46,519 bases of DNA. It comes from a virus. Below the pieces are notes generated by a model that was not told where the DNA came from, ran no database searches, and saw nothing but the letters and a program-made list of their open reading frames with translations. The stretch is from the IMG/VR virus record IMGVR_UViG_3300046501_000160, positions 1 to 46,519 of that record; one strand, given 5' to 3'. Shown here piece by piece: positions 39,219-45,962 of this stretch. The translations under genes and the position numbers were made by a program. Each line of letters starts with the position of its first letter. Position 1 is the first letter of the stretch.

Positions 39219-39674
39219 ATGCACACGTTGTATCACGGCACTTCATCCATCAACCTCGACTGCATCAAGAAGGTCGGTCTCGAACCCGGCCACGCCAAGG
39301 GTGGCGACGTGTGGGCCACTGAGCACCACATGAGCGTCGGCAAGAACTCCGAACATCGGGGCCCGAACGTGTTCGTCGCGCTCAACAAAGAGCAGGCGGA
39401 AGACTTCGCGAACATCGCAGCCGAGGAAATGGGCGGTGATCCGATCATCATCGTGCTGCATGTCCCCGAGAAGGTGTTCGTCACCTTCAAGGTCGACGAG
39501 TTGTTCGCAGAAGATGACTACGGGAAGCCTGCAGCGTGGCGTGCTCCCCGGGTCCCTGTGGCCTGCATTGGCGAAGTGTTGCCCGCCACGAAGAAAGCCC
39601 CGTTCGGCGGCGGCGACTTCAGCGACAACGCCGTCATCACTTCGCTTCTGATGGACCTCTTCTCTCACCAATAA
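39219..39674 (+). CDS. Putative ADP-ribosyltransferase-fold protein
   Basis: This 151-residue protein opens with LYHGTSSINLDCIKKVGLEP, the HGT-S...I...G-L signature seen at the start of many ADP-ribosyltransferase-fold domains, followed by GGDVWATE and VFVALNKEQAEDFA, which fits the next strands. If active, it could modify host proteins or nucleic acids early after infection, as T4 Alt and ModA do. The acidic catalytic residue cannot be fixed by eye. ATG 39219 has GGAG upstream. The fold call is tentative. Confidence 0.6.
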   Translation: MHTLYHGTSSINLDCIKKVGLEPGHAKGGDVWATEHHMSVGKNSEHRGPNVFVALNKEQAEDFANIAAEEMGGDPIIIVLHVPEKVFVTFKVDELFAEDDYGKPAAWRAPRVPVACIGEVLPATKKAPFGGGDFSDNAVITSLLMDLFSHQ

Positions 39675-39709
39675 CCAGTCACCCCTCAATTCCACACGGA
39701 GATACTTCC

Positions 39710-40066
39710 ATGACCACCAAGACCGACTTCACGCCGTCCGGTATCAAGCTCGAAGGCCCGTATGAGAACGACCGCAACGGGGAGAACGCCGACCTCTACA
39801 AGGCGATCATCCGCGAAGCCTATGGCGTCACCGACGTCATCTGCGGTCACCACCTCGTCTATCAGGTCGAGGACAAGAGGGCTGACGGGTTCACCTACAC
39901 GTTCGTCGAGGAAGTGCCCAGCGCCGACACGCTGATCTTCGACACCGACGTCGCTCAGAAACTCTGGGGCGACAAGTGGAAGAGTGTCCTGACCATCCTC
40001 GCTGTAACCCCCATTGCCGAGCGCGACGCGCTGCTTGGCGAGTTCTACTACAATCGGAGCAAGTAA
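39710..40066 (+). CDS. Hypothetical protein
   Basis: This 118-residue acidic protein contains VCGHHLVYQVEDKRADG-like strands (residues 40-60) and LFDTDVAQKLWGDKW, and a C-terminal helix. It starts at ATG 39710 after GGAG, within the repeated CCAGTCA leader. It was not recognised. Confidence 0.75.
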   Translation: MTTKTDFTPSGIKLEGPYENDRNGENADLYKAIIREAYGVTDVICGHHLVYQVEDKRADGFTYTFVEEVPSADTLIFDTDVAQKLWGDKWKSVLTILAVTPIAERDALLGEFYYNRSK

Positions 40067-40067
40067 C

Positions 40068-40535
40068 ATGCTGAAGAAAGCTTTTGACGCACTGAAGGTT
40101 GGCGACCGCGTTGCTGTGACAGGCACGCAGGATGGCAAGCAGTTCTCGTTCGAGGTCGGCACCATCGTCGACAGTCCCTACGTCTCCGCGTTCGAGCGTC
40201 TCGTGCGCTTCGACACGTGGTCTGATGGTCACGGCGTGGGCGAGCATGAGTGGTCGTTCAGCGATGACAACCGCAGGCGGTTCGCCATCACTCCGTTCGT
40301 CGAGGTCACGAAGGTCGTCCTCGATCCCAAGCCCGAGCCGAAGCCCCGTAAGCGTCCCCATGGCGCTCAGGAATACAAAGGCAACGGCAAGCACGCTTGG
40401 GAGACTGTTACTGCCGAGACCAAGCGTCTCCGCGTACCTGGTGGGTGGCTCTACGGCGAGTACAGCCGCCGCATCGACCGCATCATCAACTCGACGTTCG
40501 TCCCCGTTCCCCAAGCAGTAGGATACGCCGTCTAA
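40068..40535 (+). CDS. Hypothetical protein
   Basis: This 155-residue protein has an N-terminal beta domain with KVGDRVAVTGTQDGK, a proline-lysine linker (PKPEPKPRKRP) and a C-terminal RVPGGWLYGEYSRR block typical of small phage proteins of unknown role. ATG 40068 has GGAG nine bases upstream. Confidence 0.75.
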   Translation: MLKKAFDALKVGDRVAVTGTQDGKQFSFEVGTIVDSPYVSAFERLVRFDTWSDGHGVGEHEWSFSDDNRRRFAITPFVEVTKVVLDPKPEPKPRKRPHGAQEYKGNGKHAWETVTAETKRLRVPGGWLYGEYSRRIDRIINSTFVPVPQAVGYAV

Positions 40536-40693
40536 TGAAGAACAACGTCACCATCCGCATGGGCGCGTCCCTCTGGACCGTCACCGTCAAAGGCGCTGAT
40601 GGCAAGCCGGTCGCGTTCGACCTGTACGCCATGGACAAGGACCAGCGCCGCAACTTCCACCGCGAGTTCATGAAGGCGTATCGCAATGCGTAG
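40535..40693 (+). CDS. Small hypothetical protein
   Basis: This 52-residue protein, coupled to the previous gene by TAATG, reads as strand-strand-helix with DKDQRRNFHREFMKAYRNA at the end. It was not recognised. Confidence 0.6.
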   Translation: MKNNVTIRMGASLWTVTVKGADGKPVAFDLYAMDKDQRRNFHREFMKAYRNA

Positions 40694-40862
40694 CGAATAC
40701 GACACGACCTACGTGCCTCCTGAGCCTCCCCCGGAGGACCGCATCGCCAAGATGGTCCGCGAGGACCTTGGCGTCACCATCAACCCCCAAGCCTTGCGCA
40801 TGTTCATTCGGACCCGATGGGCCCGTCTGAGCAAGGCCGCGCACGAGATACACGACGCCTGA
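40686..40862 (+). CDS. Small hypothetical protein
   Basis: This 58-residue protein starts at ATG 40686, overlapping the preceding gene. A proline-rich start (VPPEPPPED) is followed by a basic helix, MFIRTRWARLSKAAHEI. It overlaps the next start (TGATG). Confidence 0.6.
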   Translation: MRSEYDTTYVPPEPPPEDRIAKMVREDLGVTINPQALRMFIRTRWARLSKAAHEIHDA

Positions 40863-40975
40863 TGATCCTCGCACTGCTTGCCAATAACGCGCTCGACGCA
40901 ATTGGCATCACCTACATCATCCTCACAACCATCAAGATTGCTCGCGGATATCCCGTGAGCCGATGGTTCTACTGA
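40862..40975 (+). CDS. Mini membrane protein (37 aa)
   Basis: This 37-residue peptide has one membrane segment, AIGITYIILTTIKIA, and ends in a basic aromatic tail. It is coupled to the previous gene and lies just before terB. Support is positional. Confidence 0.5.
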   Translation: MILALLANNALDAIGITYIILTTIKIARGYPVSRWFY

Positions 40976-40989
40976 AAAGGGACTGACCC

Positions 40990-41424
40990 ATGAGCTTCTT
41001 CAAGAACATCCTCGCCACCGCGACCAAGACCTTCAACTCCTACGCTGGCGACAGCGCCTTCCTGAAGGGTGTGTCGTCGGCCGCTGCGAACGTAACCGCT
41101 GCGGACGGCTCCATCGACGACAACGAAGTCGACAGCGCCATCGCTGGCATGCAGGCCAACCCCATCGTCTCGGCGTCCTACTCGTCGTCGCAGATCGAGG
41201 AGGCTCTCAACGCCGCTCTGTCGCGTGCGAAGTCCCGTGCCGGTCGCATGGAGAACAAGCGCAACATCGAAGCGCTGATGACCCGCGACGTTTCGGTTCG
41301 TCAGGACGTCTTCCTGATCGCGGCCGACGTTGCTGATCAGGGGGGCATCGGCTCCGAGGAGCAGGTCGTACTGAACGACATCGCCAAGCTGCTCAACGTG
41401 GACGGCGCGAAGCTTCTCGGGTGA
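40990..41424 (+). CDS. TerB-family protein
   Basis: This 144-residue protein is a clear TerB-like all-helical domain: FLKGVSSAAANVTAADGSID, NEVDSAIAGM, LMTRDVSVRQDVFLIAADVAD and GSEEQVVLNDIAKLLNVDG match the metal-binding acidic helices of the family. In bacteria TerB works with TerC at the membrane in tellurite resistance, stress tolerance and phage inhibition. Here it sits with two mini membrane genes and TerC in the middle of a replication operon. ATG 40990 has AAGGGA upstream and its stop overlaps the next GTG. Confidence 0.9.
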   Translation: MSFFKNILATATKTFNSYAGDSAFLKGVSSAAANVTAADGSIDDNEVDSAIAGMQANPIVSASYSSSQIEEALNAALSRAKSRAGRMENKRNIEALMTRDVSVRQDVFLIAADVADQGGIGSEEQVVLNDIAKLLNVDGAKLLG

Positions 41425-41495
41425 TTGAGAACATCGTCGAGTGGACGCTGGCAGTGTTATTCGCTGCCGCGTTCACGGCAACGCTGTTTCGATGA
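41421..41495 (+). CDS. Mini membrane protein between TerB and TerC (24 aa)
   Basis: This 24-residue peptide with one hydrophobic helix (WTLAVLFAAAFTATLF) starts at GTG 41421 overlapping the TerB stop (GTGA) and overlaps the next ATG. Tight coupling suggests a real product that may serve the TerB-TerC complex. Confidence 0.5.
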   Translation: MIENIVEWTLAVLFAAAFTATLFR

Positions 41496-41572
41496 GCGTT
41501 GCACAACTGGTGGCATCCTCGGCGTTCTTCGTCGGGATGCCGCTGCTGATCTACATCCTTCGCACCCTCTGA
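41492..41572 (+). CDS. Second mini membrane protein between TerB and TerC (26 aa)
   Basis: This 26-residue peptide with one membrane helix (AFFVGMPLLIYIL) starts at ATG 41492 (ATGA overlap). It ends 12 bases before TerC, whose ribosome-binding site lies in the gap. Confidence 0.5.
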   Translation: MSVAQLVASSAFFVGMPLLIYILRTL

Positions 41573-41584
41573 ACTGGAGCTTCC

Positions 41585-42265
41585 TTGGAAACCTTCCTCG
41601 TATCGTTACTCGGCATCGTCTGGATTGACCTCCTGCTGTCGGGTGACAACGCCGTCGTCATCGCGCTCGTCAGCAACCGACTGCCTCCCGAACAACAGAA
41701 GTGGGGAATCGTTGGTGGCACTGCTGCAGCCGTCCTGCTCCGCGTCGGCATGTCGTTCTTCGCTGTCTTCCTCCTCGGCGTCCCTGCGCTGTCGATTGTC
41801 GGCGGTCTCTTCCTGCTCAAGGTGGCCATTGGTCTCCTCGTGGACGAGGCCTCAGACGAGAACGGAGACGTTGTGGGGCGCATCACGCTCTCTGCGGCCA
41901 TTGGCACCATTGCCATGGCTGACGCCTCCATGAGCCTCGACAACGTGCTTGCTGTGGCCGCGCTGGCCCATGGCTCCGTGGTCCTCATGGCGACTGGCGT
42001 CGTCCTGTCTATCCCGCTGGTCATCGCGGGCGCTGCCCTCATCAGCAAAGCCGTCGCACGCTTCCCGATCATGGTCTGGGCAGGCGCTGGCGTACTGGGC
42101 TGGGTCGCTGGTGGCATCGTCGCTGCTGATCCGTGGGCTGCTCCGTACCTGGATCACACCATCACCTCGGCTTCCGGCGCTGCATTGGTGCTCCTCGTGG
42201 GCCTCTGGTCGCGCTTCAACAAAGGCCTGATCGAAGCGGTCGGGTACGCCATCCACAACAGATAA
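41585..42265 (+). CDS. TerC/YjbE-family membrane protein
   Basis: This 226-residue protein has seven or so membrane segments and the two TerC signatures: WIDLLLSGDNAVVIALV in the first repeat and MADASMSLDNVLAVAA in the second, whose acidic residues are thought to handle metal ions. The length fits small YjbE-type members. It starts at TTG 41585, with GGAG seven bases upstream. It is uncommon in T7-like phages and, with TerB, may alter host envelope, metal or stress state, or block other phages. Confidence 0.92.
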   Translation: METFLVSLLGIVWIDLLLSGDNAVVIALVSNRLPPEQQKWGIVGGTAAAVLLRVGMSFFAVFLLGVPALSIVGGLFLLKVAIGLLVDEASDENGDVVGRITLSAAIGTIAMADASMSLDNVLAVAALAHGSVVLMATGVVLSIPLVIAGAALISKAVARFPIMVWAGAGVLGWVAGGIVAADPWAAPYLDHTITSASGAALVLLVGLWSRFNKGLIEAVGYAIHNR

Positions 42266-42276
42266 GGCTGCATAAA

Positions 42277-42543
42277 ATGACTGAAGACGGCACTTCGATT
42301 GGACTTCTTGGCGTGGCTGCGTGGTTGGTCGGTGTCGTCTTCGTTGGCGCGGGCCAGTTGGGAACCTTCGATCCGCCTAAGGCGGCACCGAGCGTTGTGA
42401 CCTCTGGTCCGCGATGCACCTTTGCATATCCCCGGGGTTTTAACCCTAGGGTCATCGCGAAGGTCACCAAGCAACCGAAAACCTGCACGGACGGTGACCT
42501 TCAAGTCACGTGGCGGGGCTGCGTGCTTCGCTACAAAGCCTAG
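42277..42543 (+). CDS. Small exported or membrane-anchored protein
   Basis: This 88-residue protein has an N-terminal membrane or signal segment (IGLLGVAAWLVGVVFVGAG) and a soluble part with three cysteines (RCTFAYP, KTCTDGD, RGCVLRY) suggesting disulphide bonding in the periplasm. It follows TerC by 11 bases and may belong to the same cassette. It was not recognised. Confidence 0.65.
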   Translation: MTEDGTSIGLLGVAAWLVGVVFVGAGQLGTFDPPKAAPSVVTSGPRCTFAYPRGFNPRVIAKVTKQPKTCTDGDLQVTWRGCVLRYKA

Positions 42544-42568
42544 GCGCTCGACGACTAACGTCAGCGCC
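42543..42568 (+). promoter_or_regulatory. Stable hairpin before the ssDNA-binding protein gene
   Basis: GGCGCT and GACG pair with CGTC and AGCGCC around ACTAA, a ten-bp stem with a one-base bulge. No T-run follows, so it is more likely an RNA-processing or stabilising element than a terminator. Confidence 0.5.
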
Positions 42569-42594
42569 ACACTGAGTATTCCAATCAATCCATA

Positions 42595-43194
42595 ATGGCT
42601 AAAGTTTCTGTTATCCTCCCCAAGGGCACCGCTGTCTTCCCGAAGCTGAACGAAATCGACGTCTATCAGCCGAAGACGCCGTCCGGTAAGAACAACGGTC
42701 CCGAGAAGCGCCGCTACATCACCAACGTGAAGTTCAGCGACGAAGACCATCGCAAGGTCGACGGCTATCTGAAGAAGCAGCTTAAGGCGAACGGTCTCCC
42801 TGAGACTGCCAAGCTGCCTTGGAAGAAGGACAAGAAGGACGGTTCGCTCTCGCTCCAGATGACCTCTGGCGAGGACTATCCGCCCCCGTTCGTCGATGCT
42901 GCGGGCAACGAAGTCCCGCGTAACAAGGTGAAGATTGGCGGCGGCTCGATCATCAAGCCGGACGTTTCGATCAACGCCTACGATGGTTTTGGCGGAGGCA
43001 TCAACCTCTACATCAATCAAATCCAGATCATCGAACTCAAGACCCGTGTCTTGAACAAGTTCGAAGCCGAAGCGGGTGGTTACACCTACAACGGCGGTGA
43101 TGCGGATGCGACCACGGAAGACCTCGACGACACCGATGATGTCGGTGCGCCGGAGGCTCCCGATACGGACACGGACGACGACATTCCGTTCTGA
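42595..43194 (+). CDS. T7 gp2.5-like ssDNA-binding protein
   Basis: This 199-residue protein has an OB-fold-like N-terminal and middle part (KGTAVFPKLNEIDVYQPKTP, RRYITNVKFSD, INAYDGFGGGINLYINQIQI) and a highly acidic tail, ending DDDIPF, with the terminal aromatic residue used by gp2.5 to contact polymerase and helicase. It coats single-stranded DNA and coordinates replication. T7 gp2.5 has 232 residues. Order 2.5-3-4-5-6 is conserved with T7. Confidence 0.9.
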   Translation: MAKVSVILPKGTAVFPKLNEIDVYQPKTPSGKNNGPEKRRYITNVKFSDEDHRKVDGYLKKQLKANGLPETAKLPWKKDKKDGSLSLQMTSGEDYPPPFVDAAGNEVPRNKVKIGGGSIIKPDVSINAYDGFGGGINLYINQIQIIELKTRVLNKFEAEAGGYTYNGGDADATTEDLDDTDDVGAPEAPDTDTDDDIPF

Positions 43195-43196
43195 GG

Positions 43197-43670
43197 ATGT
43201 CGAAGCCCGCACTCACCATCGAGCCTGAGTTTCGCTCAGGTCTCGAACGGGAGGCTGCGGCCAAGCTAACTCAGGCCGGTGTGCCCTTTGGTTTCGAAAG
43301 CCAATGGATCAAGTACATCGTGCCTGAGCGCGAGGCCAAGTATCTTCCAGACTTTTCCTTCGACGGTTGCCCGATCATCCTAGAGCCCAAAGGGCGCTTT
43401 GGTGGTGCGGTCCCGGGCGGCAAGTTTCGCGTCTCCACCAAAGACGCTGCCGTGAAGGAACGACAGAAGTTCGTCCTGCTCAAGCAACAGCATCCTGAGT
43501 TGGACATCCGCTTCATCTTCTCCCGAGCATCGACGCCCATCTACAAGGGCTCCCCAACTTCATACGGGAAATGGGCGACCGATCATGGCTTCAAGTGGGC
43601 CGAGAAGGTCGTGCCTGATGCGTGGATTGAAGAAATCAAGGCGTACCAGAAACCCAAAAAGAGAAAGTGA
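43197..43670 (+). CDS. T7 gp3-like endonuclease I (Holliday junction resolvase)
   Basis: This 157-residue PD-(D/E)xK nuclease has FRSGLEREAAAKL, LPDFSFDGCPIILEPKGR with the catalytic D, E and K, and VKERQKFVLLKQQHPELDI. It should resolve branched DNA and help degrade host DNA, as gp3 of T7 (149 residues) does. It lies directly after the ssDNA-binding gene, as in T7. Confidence 0.93.
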   Translation: MSKPALTIEPEFRSGLEREAAAKLTQAGVPFGFESQWIKYIVPEREAKYLPDFSFDGCPIILEPKGRFGGAVPGGKFRVSTKDAAVKERQKFVLLKQQHPELDIRFIFSRASTPIYKGSPTSYGKWATDHGFKWAEKVVPDAWIEEIKAYQKPKKRK

Positions 43671-43674
43671 CCTC

Positions 43675-43944
43675 ATGTCTGAGACCCTGACCATCGGCAC
43701 CCCGAATCTCGCGAACGACCTCTCGCTGTCGCCGCAGTGCCGGAAGATTCTCGCGCACCTCGAAGGCAAGAATGACAAAGGCGAATACCGCACGATCACC
43801 AACAACGAAAGCATGTTGGTCTATCACGTGTCTCGGCTCTCGGACGTGGTCTTCAAGCTCCGCAACGCTGGCTACGCCATCAAGATGACCATGAAGACCG
43901 ATGGCGTCGGCGGCCAGTACGCCAGCTATCAGTTGGTCCGATAA
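43675..43944 (+). CDS. Small winged-helix protein
   Basis: This 89-residue protein has a helix-turn-helix of the type used by small phage regulators: SPQCRKILAHLEG, RTITNNESMLVY, VSRLSDVVFKLRNAGY, then a strand wing ending in YASYQLV. It could bind DNA within the replication complex or regulate transcription. ATG 43675 follows GAGAAAG. Confidence 0.75.
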   Translation: MSETLTIGTPNLANDLSLSPQCRKILAHLEGKNDKGEYRTITNNESMLVYHVSRLSDVVFKLRNAGYAIKMTMKTDGVGGQYASYQLVR

Positions 43945-43947
43945 GCG

Positions 43948-44082
43948 TTGGACCTCGCAATCGCAAATACGGCAGCCACGGTTCTCCCGTGGTTGCCAGT
44001 CGCTGCTTGGCTGATCATCGCTGTGATCGCCTACGCTGCTGCCCGAGAGTTCTTAGAGAGGCTATGGAGTGAGTTGCACTAA
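43948..44082 (+). CDS. Mini membrane protein (44 aa)
   Basis: This 44-residue peptide starts at TTG 43948 and has one long membrane helix (LPWLPVAAWLIIAVIAYAAA) with a charged C terminus. It overlaps the primase-helicase start by 14 bases. The weak ribosome-binding site leaves some doubt. Confidence 0.5.
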   Translation: MDLAIANTAATVLPWLPVAAWLIIAVIAYAAAREFLERLWSELH

Positions 44083-45727
44083 GGGGCCGTGCCCCTGCGG
44101 ACAGTCTTCGGATGCGTTCGCGACATATGACGACGGAAGTGGAAGCTGGTGCTTTAGCTGCAATGACGTTGAGAAGTTCAAAGGTGCAGGACCTGTTGCG
44201 CAGAAAACGAGTGAAGTTTCTGTGGCCAAAGGGTTCAGTCCCATCGATACAGAAATTAAAGCTATCACCGCTCGTGGCATCACCACCGATACCATGGCCA
44301 AGTGCGACTATCGCCTCGGCAAGCTCCGTGACGGCACACCGGTCCACGTCCAGCTAATCAAGGACGAGAGCGGCAAGCTGATCGACCAGAAGACCCGCAC
44401 GCGCGACAAGCAGTTCAAATGGCTTGGCCAGAGCGTCTACAAGAACAACGGCGGCATCATTGGTGATTGGTCGTGGCCTGCGAAAGGCAAGACGGTCGTG
44501 ATCACCGAGGGCGAGATTGACCGCATGTCGGTCTCGCAAGCCTTCGACAACAAGTATCCGACTGGCTCCCTGCCGAACGGCTCAGGCTCCGTGAAGAAGG
44601 CGCTGCTCGCGAGTTGGGAGAAGCTGCTCCGCTTCGACCATATCGTGCTGTGCTTCGACAACGACGAGCCGGGACAGAAGGCCCTCAAGGAAGCCTGCGA
44701 GCTTCTGCCGGTCGGCCGTGTGAAGATCATGGCCGTTCCAGGTAAGGACGCCAACGCGACCCTGATGGAAGATGGCCCTGCGCCAATCATCCGAGCCTAC
44801 TGGGACGCAAAGCCCTTCAGGCCCGATGGCATCGTCGAGGGCAGCGAGTTCTCCCGTGAGCGCCTCAAGAGCGCCATGGGCAAGCGTAAGGGCCTCGACC
44901 TTCCGTATCCCAAACTCAACGGCATGTGGATGGGCCTGCGCCCTGCAGAGATCACCATGCTGGTCGCGGGCTCCGGTATCGGCAAGTCAACACTGGCTCG
45001 CGCCATCGCCTACCACATGCGCGTGGCTCACGGTTCGAAGATTGGCAACATCTATCTTGAGGAAGACAACGACACCTCGGTCGCAGCCTACTGCGCCTTG
45101 CATGCGGGCGTTCCCCTCAAGAGCCTCATAGCGGACCCTGCGAGCATCAGTGACGACCAGTGGGACGCAGCGCTCGCTGCAGTCGTCCACGACAAGATGA
45201 TGTTCTACGACCACTTCGGCTCGCTGCAGAGCGACCGCTTGCTGACCATGATGCGCTACATGGCGGCCTCGGGTTGTCAGTTCATTGTGCTCGATCATAT
45301 TTCCATTGTGGTCAGTGGCCTTGAGACGATGGACGAGCGTAAGGACATCGACGTCCTGATGACCAAGCTGGCGTCCTTCGTGAAGGAAACTGGTGTTGGC
45401 GTCATCGCCATCGTGCATCTGAAGCGGTCGAGCGGCAAAGACTTCAACGGCGGCGACCAGATCAGCCTCAATGACCTCCGTGGCTCCGCGTCTCTGGAGC
45501 AGTTGTCGTTCAACGTGCTCGCCCTCGAACGCAATCAGCAGGACGAGGACGACAAGCTCTACGCGCAGATACGTTCACTGAAGTGTCGCATCACCGGAGA
45601 GACTGGTGAGGCCGACCTGATCAAGTGGAACATCGCGAAGGGCTGCTACGAGGTTGCGACCCGCAGCAAAGAAATCCCTGACTTCGATCCACACGAGAAG
45701 AGTGAGACGGATGACATCAAGTTCTAA
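44069..45727 (+). CDS. T7 gp4-like primase-helicase
   Basis: This 552-residue bifunctional replicative protein has an N-terminal zinc finger (CPCGQSS and CFSC), a TOPRIM primase core (VITEGEIDRMSV, CFDNDEPGQKA), and a C-terminal RecA-like helicase with Walker A AGSGIGKSTLAR and Walker B FIVLDHISIV, ending in an acidic tail that would contact the polymerase. GTG 44069 places the zinc finger at the extreme N terminus, as in the full-length gp4A of T7. Confidence 0.96.
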   Translation: MSCTKGPCPCGQSSDAFATYDDGSGSWCFSCNDVEKFKGAGPVAQKTSEVSVAKGFSPIDTEIKAITARGITTDTMAKCDYRLGKLRDGTPVHVQLIKDESGKLIDQKTRTRDKQFKWLGQSVYKNNGGIIGDWSWPAKGKTVVITEGEIDRMSVSQAFDNKYPTGSLPNGSGSVKKALLASWEKLLRFDHIVLCFDNDEPGQKALKEACELLPVGRVKIMAVPGKDANATLMEDGPAPIIRAYWDAKPFRPDGIVEGSEFSRERLKSAMGKRKGLDLPYPKLNGMWMGLRPAEITMLVAGSGIGKSTLARAIAYHMRVAHGSKIGNIYLEEDNDTSVAAYCALHAGVPLKSLIADPASISDDQWDAALAAVVHDKMMFYDHFGSLQSDRLLTMMRYMAASGCQFIVLDHISIVVSGLETMDERKDIDVLMTKLASFVKETGVGVIAIVHLKRSSGKDFNGGDQISLNDLRGSASLEQLSFNVLALERNQQDEDDKLYAQIRSLKCRITGETGEADLIKWNIAKGCYEVATRSKEIPDFDPHEKSETDDIKF

Positions 45728-45962
45728 GTTCGTCACCTACGACGACGACATCATTCGCTTGCTCATGAAGCACGGGGCGACCTTAGAGCAGACGAAGACC
45801 ATCATGGCCGACGTCTACAAGGTCCCGTTCTCGGGCTGTCAGAATCCTGATCCAAAGACGCGGATCAGGGAACGTCAGTACCAGATGGCGAAGTGGGCCA
45901 TTGAGAAAGCAAAGGAATACGGAAGACAGAATGCTGAGACTGCTATGGGATACCGAGAGTAA
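45711..45962 (+). CDS. Small hypothetical protein between helicase and polymerase
   Basis: This 83-residue protein starts at ATG 45711, overlaps the end of the helicase gene and the first 32 bases of the polymerase gene. It contains DDDIIRLLMKHGATLEQTKTI and a C-terminal basic helix, suggesting a small helical adaptor. It was not recognised. Confidence 0.7.
   Translation: MTSSSKFVTYDDDIIRLLMKHGATLEQTKTIMADVYKVPFSGCQNPDPKTRIRERQYQMAKWAIEKAKEYGRQNAETAMGYRE

Noticed and set aside
41336-41352. A further copy of the CAGGGGG motif inside terB
   Set aside because: Only GATCAGGGGGG matches; the following TTTAG/TATAG part is absent and it lies in coding sequence.
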